Of a stretch of 64,000 nt of DNA, positions 12,460 to 20,962 are shown piece by piece (position 1 is the first letter of the stretch; the number at the start of each line of letters is the position of its first letter). The position numbers and the translations under genes were made by a program. The notes beneath the pieces were generated by a model that was given only the letters and a program-made list of their open reading frames with translations, made no database searches and was not told the DNA's origin. This DNA is from Benincasa hispida (Eukaryota > Streptophyta > Magnoliopsida > Cucurbitales > Cucurbitaceae), in NCBI RefSeq assembly GCF_009727055.1, contig NC_052359.1:18705322-18769321 (forward strand), read 5' to 3'.

Positions 12460-12519
12460 GCAGGCATCATAAGAGCTCCTGTAAAACCCCTGCTTCAGAA
12501 TAAAGGTGTTAAACCTGAT

Positions 12520-13791
12520 ATACCATTATCTCAACAATTGCTTCAGTCCATAGATGGATCTATGAAGAAGACAAACCATGTCTTCCTTTTCTTTCACCTC
12601 ATAGCCCTTATGTTGAGCCATGTAGATCACTTCCTCCAATTCACCATGAAGGAAAGCTGTGGTAACGTCCATCTGTTCAACAAACATATCAAAGTGAACA
12701 ACAATAGATAAAATTAATCGAATGGACAAATGGCTCACCACCAGAGAGAAAATCTCATGAAAGTCAACTCCCTTCTTTTGAATGTAGCCCTTTGCTACCA
12801 GTCTAGCCTTATACCTAGGCTTACTGTCACCTCCTGTACCTAGCTTGATTTTATAAATCCACTTTGACTGAATGAATTTCTGATTAGGAGGCTTTGGAAC
12901 CAATGACCATGTCTGATTCTTTTGCAACGAGAACAACTCTGCTTCCATAGCATCCTTCCACTGTTCCTTCGAATCAGATACAATAGCCTCCTCAAAAGTA
13001 AGAGGCTCTGCGTTAATATTGTCAGCTGCACAAGTAAAAGCACAAGCAACTAAATCAGTATACCCATACCTCGTAGGAGTTTGCCTCACCCGCTGAGGCC
13101 TGTCACGTGTAAGCTGATAGTCCTGTAGGTCACTGCCACTTGAGCTTTCTTCACCAAAAGCTCCCTCATCAATCAAAGTTCTCTGCAGTTGAGGCTGTCT
13201 ACCATCAGAACTGGATGACTGATCACTAGAATCACCTGAACTAACTGATGGTTGTGCTTTAGAATCAATTCTAACCTCTGCCTCAACCTGATCAACTATT
13301 TGCTGTTTCTGCTGCTCTTTGACACGAAATGGCATCTCTGTTTCATTAAAGGTCACATCTCTGCTGATAATGCATTTATTTCTGCCCTTTTTCAAGAACC
13401 AAAGTTTATATCCTTTAACACCCTGAGGATAGCCAATAAACATACATTTCAGTGCCTTCTTGTTCAACTTCGCTTCCTTAACATGAGCATAAGCTGAACA
13501 TCCAAACACTCTGAGATGATCCAAGCTTGGAGCTTTTCCTGTCCATATCTCCTGAGCAGTCTTTAGGCCTAAAGCAGAAGACGGACTCCTATTAATAAGA
13601 TAACAAGCTGTTTGGGTAGCTTCCCCCCGAAATTTCAAGGATAATGAAGCATTTATCAAGAGACATCTTGTACACTCCATAATTATTCTGTTGAACCTCT
13701 CAGCTAAACCATTCTGCTGAGGAGTGTACATAACAGTGAAATGCCTTGTAATTCCCTCAGATTTGCAAAATTTATCAAATTTGTGATTCAC
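12520..13791 (-). pseudogene. copia pol: integrase C-terminal half and reverse transcriptase first half
   Basis: The 421-codon frame starts inside the integrase core with FTVMYTPQQNGLAERFNRII, which carries the final catalytic glutamate region. It continues through the copia integrase C-terminal words HLRVFGCSAYAHV and CMFIGYPQGVKGYKLW. A low-complexity Ser/Gln/Asp linker (about residues 165-225) follows, then RT: WKDAMEAELFSLQKNQTW, KWIYKIK, RYKARLVAKGY, QMDVTTAFLHGELEE.IYM and SIYGLKQ. A stop near 12,523 falls between LKQ and the WY-F block of the next segment. Tork/Tnt1-like organisation is my inference from motif style. Confidence 0.9.
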
Positions 13792-13799
13792 AAATTCTA

Positions 13800-14399
13800 A
13801 ACCATTGTCTGTCCTTAGATATTTTACCTTCCTGCCTGTCTGGTTCTCAACCTGCCTTTTTCATTCAAGAAATTTCTCAAAAGCTTCATCCTTCTATTTT
13901 AGTGGATACATCCACACCTTTCTTGAAAAATCATCAATGATTGACATAAAGTATCTCGAACCTCCCATAGAAGGTACCTTTGTAGGACCCCACAAATCTG
14001 AATGAATATAATCTAAAATCCCTTTAGTAGAATGCTTCCCTTTCCCAAACTTCACTTTGGTAGACTTTTCCATTATGCCTGTCTCTTATACACATCTAGA
14101 TGTGTATAAGAGACAGCCTTTGTAGGACCCCACAAATCTGAATGAATATAATCTAAAATCCCTTTAGTAGAATGCTTCCCTTTCCCAAACTTCACTCTCG
14201 TAGACTTTAGCATTATGCAATGTTCACAAAATGGGAGTTCAATGTCTTTAACTCCTCCAAGCAAACCTTGTAGACCTCTTTCACTCACATGAGCCAATCT
14301 GTTATGCCATAACATAGATTTATCTGTTTCTTTCCCAGATGCAATAGCAGCACTACCTGAAACTGCAGTACCTTCCAACACATAAAGACCATTCCTCAA
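13800..14399 (-). pseudogene. copia pol: GAG-pre-integrase zinc region and integrase start, broken by linker artefact
   Basis: The frame contains MLWHNRLAHVSERGLQGL and FCEHCIMLKSTRVKF, the HHCC zinc-binding region (H..H..C..C) before the integrase core. HSDLWGPT, holding the first catalytic Asp, follows. A 38-bp sequencing linker then interrupts it, adding the residues SYTHLDVYKRQ to the translation. The ~102 bases to the left of the linker (13,977-14,078) repeat those to the right (14,117-14,218), so this part of the integrase is assembled twice. The true integrase core continues at 13,800-13,976. Confidence 0.85.
14079..14116. other. Sequencing-linker artefact (Tn5/Nextera mosaic-end junction)
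   Basis: CTGTCTCTTATACACATCT is followed directly by its exact reverse complement, a 38-bp palindrome. This is the known mate-pair junction of Nextera libraries. The sequence on its left (13,977-14,078) repeats on its right (14,117-14,218) with about four differences near the end. Confidence 0.97.
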
Positions 14400-14504
14400 G
14401 GTCCCCTTCAGCTTGACTAAAGAACCCTTGATAACCTTCAGAACTTCATTCTCATATTTATAAGAATAACCTGCTCTATCTAATTCGCCTAGAGAAATTA
14501 GATT

Positions 14505-14985
14505 TCATTTGAGTTCTGGAACATACCTTACATTTGTAAGAATTCTAATCATACCATCATGTGTTGCAATTCGAACAGACCCAATTCCTTTTACATCACA
14601 AGCACCATTATCACCAAGTAGAACTGATCCCCCATCATTTTCCTGAAAGTCAATCAAGAAATCCCAATTAGAAGTCATGTGAAACGTGCACCCTGAATCC
14701 ATGATCCAAACATTCTGAATGTCCCTGCTGGACACCATCAAAACCTCTGCTGAATCATACCCATCAGTAATATTTGCTGCACTAGAATCCCCTGTGTCAT
14801 TCTTTATGACATAGGAAACACTTTTTGCTTTTCCCCTTTGATTTCGACCTGGATCTTGACTCTTTTCCTTTTCCGTTCTTTTTCTCATTTCTGTCTCTGG
14901 CCATGAGTAACTCTCTATCCTTGCGTTCCTTTTTAATCTCGAGATTTCTCGTTCTCAAGGCATCTAACACTATATCCATGGACAA
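14505..14985 (-). pseudogene. copia gag end and protease
   Basis: The right-hand frame has a lysine/arginine-rich stretch followed by KKCFLCHKE, the start of a CCHC zinc knuckle of the nucleocapsid. The overlapping frame (14,888-14,505) gives WIMDSGCTFHMTSN, the aspartic protease active site (D-S-G), and VLLGDNGACDVKGIGSVRI, its flap region. The change of frame between knuckle and protease marks a frameshift. Confidence 0.88.
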
Positions 14986-15030
14986 TGAATCCCATCCATA
15001 TTTAATAGCTGCCTTAACTTCTTGATACGA

Positions 15031-15494
15031 TTATGGCAAAGAATTTAGAAGAATAACTACTTGGTTTTCATCCGACATCTTCTCACCGATGTTATTGAGA
15101 TCAACTATAATCTTCTGAAATTCATCTAGGTTCTCTTCTAAGTCTTTACTTGAGTCCATCTTATATCCAAAGATTTTTTCCTTTAGATATAATTTATTTG
15201 GCAAGGACTTAGTCAAATAAAGACTTTCCAATTTCTTCCACAACTCCGCTGTAGTAGTGGCCTCATCTACTAGCCTAAGCACTCCATCTGATAGATACAA
15301 AATTATTGTTGAATAGGTCATCCCATCCATATCCCTTTTTCAGCTTCTATAATTGTTGGTGGAAGGTTATCTTCGTTTAAGATTTTGGCTACCTTTTGTT
15401 GTACCAGAATAGCCTTAATCTTTTTTCTCCATAACTCAAAATCAACTTTCCCATCAAATTTAACAACTTCGAACCGTGTAGACATCGAAGCCAT
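15031..15494 (-). pseudogene. copia gag (UBN2/copia-type capsid)
   Basis: On the minus strand ATG at 15,494-15,492 starts MASMSTRFEVVKFDGK and FELWRKKIKAILVQQ, the typical copia gag start. After a one-base frame change near 15,335 it continues as TTTAELWKKLESLYLTKSL, LDEFQKIIVDLNNIGEKM and ILLNSLP, the UBN2 domain core. The ATG lies about 80 bases inside the primer-binding site, as normal for 5' leaders of this group. Capsid function is a family inference. Confidence 0.88.
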
Positions 15495-15577
15495 CCGTCA
15501 AATTAAATCCAACAAAAAAACCTTAACAAAGAATATGTCAGCACACACTACGGCACAACCTCTTTGGATCAACTAGA

Positions 15578-15589
15578 GCTTTGATACCA
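15578..15589 (-). promoter_or_regulatory. Primer-binding site for initiator Met tRNA
   Basis: The minus strand reads TGGTATCAAAGC two bases after the LTR end (CTCACA, AG). The copia consensus complementary to initiator tRNA-Met is TGGTATCAGAGC, so one mismatch. It fixes this as the 5' end of the minus-strand element. Confidence 0.85.
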
Positions 15590-15591
15590 CT

Positions 15592-15776
15592 TGTGAGAGT
15601 TACTGAACCTAACTTAGATGACCAAACAGAATGCAAACAAACAGTAGAAATAAAACGAAAGCAGTAAAGAACACCAAGATATATAGTGGTTCCACCAGAT
15701 TGGTCTACATCCACTTTAAGAACCAGCTTAAATTAATTTATTAATGAGCAATAAAGGAATTTTACAAATTACAGAT
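15592..15776 (-). mobile_element. Truncated 5' LTR (U5 part only)
   Basis: About 185 bases match the first ~184 bases of the left LTR (10,617-10,801), including GAGCAATAAAGGAATTTTAC. Similarity stops at ACAGAT (15,771-15,776), where the sequence becomes plus-strand pol. The U3 part is absent. Confidence 0.85.
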
Positions 15777-16141
15777 GCAGATTATACTGCAGACAAAAGA
15801 AGGTCTCTATCAGGTCACATTTTTTGTTTGTTTGGTAATGTAGTCAGTTGGAAGGCTGCTCTACAGTCAGTTGTTGCCTTGTCTACTACTGAATCAGAGT
15901 ATATTTCAGTGGGTGAAGCTGTGAAAGAGGCAATGTGGTTGAAAAGAATAGTTGGTGAGTTGTTGTCGCAGGAGTTCATTCCTATCGTCCGTTGTGATAG
16001 CCAGAGTGTTATTCATACGTTGCGTAAATCAATTCATCTACGAGGCTAGATTTCGGGTAAATTTATTTTATCAGAGAGAGCTTTAGTGGTCCAGAAAGAT
16101 GTTGACTGGTCAATTGGTTCAGTCGAAGTGAATTTGTCGAT
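15771..16141 (+). pseudogene. Plus-strand duplicate of the copia RNase H end
   Basis: Translation gives DADYTADKRRSLSGHIF, VALSTTESEYISVGEAVKEA and VRCDSQSVIHT. These parallel the minus-strand RNase H at 11,590-11,890 almost residue for residue. Beyond about 16,049 it degenerates, but the SGPERC-like word at 16,090 and the following bases still parallel the pol end at 11,540-11,560. It leads directly into a plus-strand LTR start (TGTTACTAGG), so order and spacing are those of a 3' element end. Confidence 0.85.
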
Positions 16142-17074
16142 TGTTACTAGGTTTTTTCGCCAATAAAGGTTCAATACTATTTATATTGGAAGTTATGAAT
16201 TATTAATCTCTTTGTTATTGCAAATTGGTAGATCTGTGAATATTCTTATCAACTTAAAATATTGTTTAGTTCATTGTTGGAGTCTATGATACGTATTTAG
16301 TTGTTGGTGTATTTACTGGCTCTTTTTGGATATTTTATATGTGGTCAATTGCATTTTCTGGATTAAAATTTGCATGCGTTGGGTTTCTATTTGTCTCAAA
16401 GTATTTCCACTTTTTTCTTCCAAAATAGGTGCGGAAAAATGTTTGATATCAATAGAAGTGTGGTTAGGAATCGAACTTTGCGTTAGTGTGAGAATAAGGG
16501 AGCGGTGGGAGTGATTTCGGTGCCCGTGTTAATTAATGTTAAAATTTCCTGAAATAGGGTATCAGTTAGTGTCGTCTGAAGAACGAGGAGCTGCTTGGGA
16601 CGAAGATTGGAGTTCGGATTTCATCCGACCATGGGTGGTTCGGTTGGCGTGCATCCGCAGCATGCTCACGTGATTTCAGTCAGCGGCCGGTTCTCTGTTT
16701 TTTAGCGGTTGGTTCTCGACTGGTTTAGTTCCAATTTGGTGGGTGTTGAGGTCGGGTGTGGCCGTCCGGTCTGAGAAGTTCGCCGTGGAGGCTGTTTCCG
16801 ATCAGAGGCGTGGTCAGAGGCGGCGTTGTGTGCGGATCTCTCTCGGTATCAGTGGATACAGAAATTACAGATTGATGAATTTGTTGATTGTTTGTAATTT
16901 GTAAAATTCCTTTATTGCTCATTAATAAATTAATTTAAGCTGGTTCTCAAAGTGGATGTAGACCAATCTGGTCGAATCACTATATATCTTGGTATTCTTT
17001 ACTGTTTTCATTTTATTTCTGCTGATTGTTTGCGTTATGTTTGGCCATCTAAGTTAGGTTTAGTAACTCTCACA
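16142..17074 (+). mobile_element. Right LTR, plus strand
   Basis: It starts TGTTACTAGG and ends AACTCTCACA. From about 16,575 to the end it matches the reverse complement of the left LTR closely, including the GATTTCATCCGACC block and ACTATATATCTTGG. Between 16,142 and 16,570 similarity is patchy (AGGTATTTA-, CTTTTTGGA-, TCTTCCAAAATAGG-like words in order) and the copy is about 150 bases longer, so it carries insertions or older divergence. Confidence 0.7.
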
Positions 17075-17079
17075 ACGTG

Positions 17080-18555
17080 AATAAAATTTATTAATTTGAA
17101 AACTAGAAGAGATTTCCGTACACCCACCTCAATCAGTCTTGGATTTCAGTTTTGTTTTTTTCAAATGAAAATCCAGTCTTAACATTTCAACTTTCCTATC
17201 AAATGGAATAAGAAGATGAGATCAGATCCATTATTAAGAAGGAATATAATTGACAAAATTTAAAGTTAAAACTACAAAAGTGAAAAGAAGAGGAATAGAG
17301 AGAACAAATATGTAAATAAATAAACTTGGAATGAAGAACAATATTCAAAGGTGACAGGATCTGTGCACGTGCTAGCTCAAATCTTCTTGAAAAGAATACA
17401 GCAATGAAAAATAAAACAACTAAAATAGCAGCTAAAATAAAAAGGGCAGAATTTTCTGTGTATCTGTGTAGTTTGGCCTCGGGTTGTGGGGTCCATATAT
17501 ATATATATATATATATTTGTTTTTTAGAAAAAGAAGTTTATTGAAAAAAATGGATTGTGTGGTTTATTTCAAGCAAGTTAGTTTACTAAATATGAATTTA
17601 TTGTTGTTTTTTTATTTTTTTTTTATACATAATATAGTACATACCTTTGTACATGTTTCTAGCTATCAAATTATAGTACCAAATCTTTAATTGTTGAAGT
17701 TGATTAATTAACTTTTAAGTACCAATATTAAAAGTAAAAAAAAAAATATTAACTCAAAACTTATAATTGATTTTGGTTGTGTTTTAATAGATATGGAAAA
17801 GAATGGTTATGTAACCAACAACTTTGAATATGCAATTCCTATATTGCGAAATAAGGCTATGTGGATCTATGTATAGTAGAAATCGAGGCAAGTATTGCCA
17901 CAAAACTCATTTCACTATACTTGAATAGAACTTAGTAACAAATTTTCGTAGAGCAACCGACAAACAATATTGTAGGCAATACTTAAAAAACAAATAGGAT
18001 GCGTTAAAAAGTGACTGCAAATTGTGGAAATATATAATTGAAAAATATACTGAAATTGGATGGAACCTTCAAAAAGAAAAACTATAAATGAAATTGCGAA
18101 GAATGGTGACAATGAAAAATACAGGTAAATTATCTTATAATAATTTTAACCTTAAATATAGTTTGCCCAATAAAATAATTAATAATAGATACATTTGAAT
18201 AATGCAAATAGTTGAAAACTTGCCTGGAATGCAAATTTGGTAGCGACTTATTGTTCTTTATAACAATATTATCTTTTATCAAAGAGAAGAGAGAAATGGT
18301 TTGCACAATGGATAAACGAAAGTTATGGCTTCATTGTACAAAAACTCTAGGATTATCATCATAAATTTTTATTTTTATTTTGAATGTAGATGTTATTAAT
18401 TTTGAGTTGATATATTGTTTGTTTGAAATTTGATGATGTTTTAATGAAACTAATTATATTAATTAATAATGGTTATTTGTTTGTCATTTTGATTATCAAT
18501 TTTTGAAGTAAATTAATTATAAGTTCATATCAAATATCGCTATGCAGGAAGATAA
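17080..18555. other. AT-rich intergenic DNA with an (AT)n microsatellite
   Basis: No gene recognised. An (AT)n run sits at about 17,495-17,516. ORFs at 17,484-17,690 and 17,915-18,112 are low-complexity. Confidence 0.6.
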
Positions 18556-18559
18556 TAAA

Positions 18560-19500
18560 AAATTTGCAAAAAATTATTTGTATTCAAGCTCAAACAATAG
18601 AGTATTAATATTCAAAATACATTTACCAGAGACATTGCATAAATTAAGCGCAAATAGGTAAAATGTGATTAAACAAAATTTTACACGGGAATGAAATTAG
18701 TTTTCATATTATTTTCAAATGAAAGGAGATATATTTGTCCAATTATGTAATGATTTAGAAATACATTTTGACTTAAAAGGTTCTAGAAGATTATGTGCAG
18801 CCAAGATGTTGGGCATATGGGAACTTTTTATCCTTGTCCCTTCCCCATTTTTCTTTTTGGAGAGTCGGGTCGGGGTTAGAGAATCCTGGTTTGAGGAAGG
18901 ATCCCCGCAAGAAAAAATTATCCATTTTTAATTTTTAGTATTTATATTGAAATTGTAAATATTTTTTTTTATAACAAGTTTATATTATTATTGTTTTATT
19001 TATTGAAATAAATAATTTAAAAATTATTTTCGCATTTTTTTATAAATGAAAAATTGATTTGAAAAAATCATTTGCATTAAAACTCGAGCAATAGAGCATT
19101 AGTATTGAACATACATTTACAGGAGACATTGCATGAATTCTACGCAAACAGGTAAAAATGTGTTTAAACAAAATTTGCACAGGAATGAAAGTCGTTGTCG
19201 TAATATGTTTTGAATGAAAGGAGATATATTTTTTCAATTATATAATGATTTAGAAATAAATTATCACTTAAAACGTTTTGAAAGATTATGTGTAGCAGAG
19301 ATGTTGGACATGTTTTTACACACACTTGAATATGTAGGGATGGCAAAGAGGCAAGGCGGGGACAAGGATGCACTCCCCATCCCCCATTCTCATGGGGATT
19401 TTTTATACTTGCCCCTTCCCCATTTTTCGTTTTAGGGATTCGAGTCAAGATCAGGAATCCTTGTTCGAGGATCGGATTCTTGTGGGAAAGATTCTCTATT
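18560..19500. repeat. Tandem duplication with ~494-bp period
   Basis: The segment 18,560-18,930 is repeated at about 19,060-19,490. Shared words include CAATAGAG.ATTAGTATT, ACATTTAC..GAGACATTGCAT, ATGAAAGGAGATATATTTT and AATGATTTAGAAATA. Both copies keep a short open frame starting MKGDIF.QL.NDLEI, followed by similar residues, and both run into MITE-like sequence (CTTCCCCATTTTTC). Whether the frame is coding is unknown. Confidence 0.8.
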
Positions 19501-19880
19501 TTTATTTTTATTTTTTTATAATAAATTAAAATTTGATATTTATATTGAAATTATAAATATTTTAAGTAAGAAGTTTGTATTATTATTGTTTTATTTAAAT
19601 AATTAATTAAAAAACTTATTTTGGCATTTCTAATTGTAAATTTAATAAAAGAAATTAAAGTTATTATATTATAAAATGAAATTAAAAAAACTAAAAAAAA
19701 ATACAGTAGTTGAAGCTATTGTGTGTTTTTGTATATCTTAATATATACAAATATATATTTAGGGCGAGCTTGAGGTCAAGGACCTGTTTTGTATCCCTAG
19801 TTTGACCCCATCCTCGATCAAATTAGGGATTCTCCATTCCCATTTGTAGAGGATATTTGCGAAAATTTTTGCCAACTCTA
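19335..19880. mobile_element. hAT-like MITE, ~546 bp
   Basis: The left end is TAGGGATGGCAAA. The right end is the reverse complement of TAGAGTTGGCAAA. The interior has GGGGA/TCCCC-rich arms and an AT-rich centre. The flanking 8-mers (TGAATATG and TAAACATT) match at only 5 of 8 positions, so the target duplication is not convincing. A truncated copy of the left arm is at 18,820-18,930. Confidence 0.6.
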
Positions 19881-20831
19881 TAAACATTTAATAATAGGTA
19901 ATATGTTAGAATAAAAAAAAAGATTTCAACATTCCAAGAAAACTGTTAGTATTTTAGTAAAGTCTTAGACATTGTATATATAATTCAATCATCATAGCTA
20001 AGCTACAATGAATGTAATTTGAATTTACCAAATGTTGTTACATGTTTTTTGTTGTCTAAAACTGAAATTTAGACAATACTAACGTGCTTCATATCACGGC
20101 CAAATCTTCTAAAAAGCATAGTTATCAACAATTTTGAGTACAACAATTATTGTCTCTTGAACTATGTTGAGTTCCCTATCCAATAAAAAAAAACTTTATT
20201 ATAACAAATTTCAAATAAAATGTGTAACAAACTCCTTCATTTACAAGCAATGATAGTTAGAGGCCAACCTAAATATAGTTCTAGCTGATTAATATCATTG
20301 ATAAAGAATTTAGCCCATTGAATTTCAACCTCAAATTGTATAAAAAATCAGCAAGAATATATTTTTTTTTTTTATGATAGTCACAAGGTCAACTTATGAT
20401 CAATTATACTATATTCGTGTAGTAATTTGAAAGACGTCGGAAAAAAAAAAAAAAAAAAGTTCCTCTTGTCAGCCCTTTATTTTTCTTAAGAAAAAAATAG
20501 ATCATTTTGTCAGTCCTTTATTTTTTTCTTCTTTTTTAATATTACTCCATGAACGTAGTCCAATTGATATAAATTGGCCTTGTGGCTCTCATAAAAAAAT
20601 TTCGAGCGGTTAAGAGTAATATCAAATTTTAAGGTTCCATTTATAAAATTTAAAGCTTAGATTCATGACCTTTTTTTCCAAAATACAAAACCAGATACAA
20701 ATGGTTTATTTGCCTTTTTAAATTTTCAAGTCATTTAAAATATAAACTTGAAATAAAAATACACTGTACTTAAACCTTCAATAAGATTGACACTAAGTAG
20801 TAAATTAAAAATCTAATGACAATCTAATGAC
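19881..20831. other. AT-rich intergenic DNA
   Basis: No gene or clear repeat. Poly-A and poly-T runs lie near 20,362 and 20,440. Confidence 0.55.
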
Positions 20832-20902
20832 AAATTGATAACACAAAGAACCAATAAATCTAAATAGATTAGATGGAAATAATTATCATCCCCTATATAT
20901 GC
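20832..20902 (+). repeat. Left copy of a 71-bp direct repeat flanking the MULE block
   Basis: It matches 24,252-24,321 with few differences: AAATTGATAACACAA, AACCAATAAA, TTAGATGGAAAT and CTAAATATGC-like words in the same order and orientation, 3.42 kb apart. Confidence 0.8.
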
Positions 20903-20962
20903 TGCTGCTGCAGCAGCAGCAGAAGAACAACAAGAACAACAACAAGAAGAAGAAGAAGAAGA
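20901..20962. repeat. CAG/CTG palindrome and (GAA/CAA)n run
   Basis: GCTGCTGCTGCAGCAGCAGC (20,901-20,920) is a perfect 20-bp palindrome. It is followed by GAACAACAAGAACAACAA and (GAA)n. Confidence 0.9.

Larger units (their letters stand above)
10617..17074. mobile_element. Composite Ty1-copia element with inverted LTR 3' ends and 5-bp TSD
   Basis: The left border reads ACGTG then TGTGAGAG. The right border reads CTCTCACA then ACGTG. The 5-bp direct repeats at 10,612-10,616 and 17,075-17,079 are identical, as expected of one integrase-mediated insertion. Both outer ends are the same (3', U5) end of the LTR, in inverted orientation; a normal element has one U3 and one U5 end. From left to right: an LTR (minus), pol and gag (minus), primer-binding site, the U5 part of a second LTR (minus), then an abrupt switch to a plus-strand RNase H fragment and a plus-strand LTR. 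It also contains a sequencing-linker artefact at 14,079. Confidence 0.75.
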
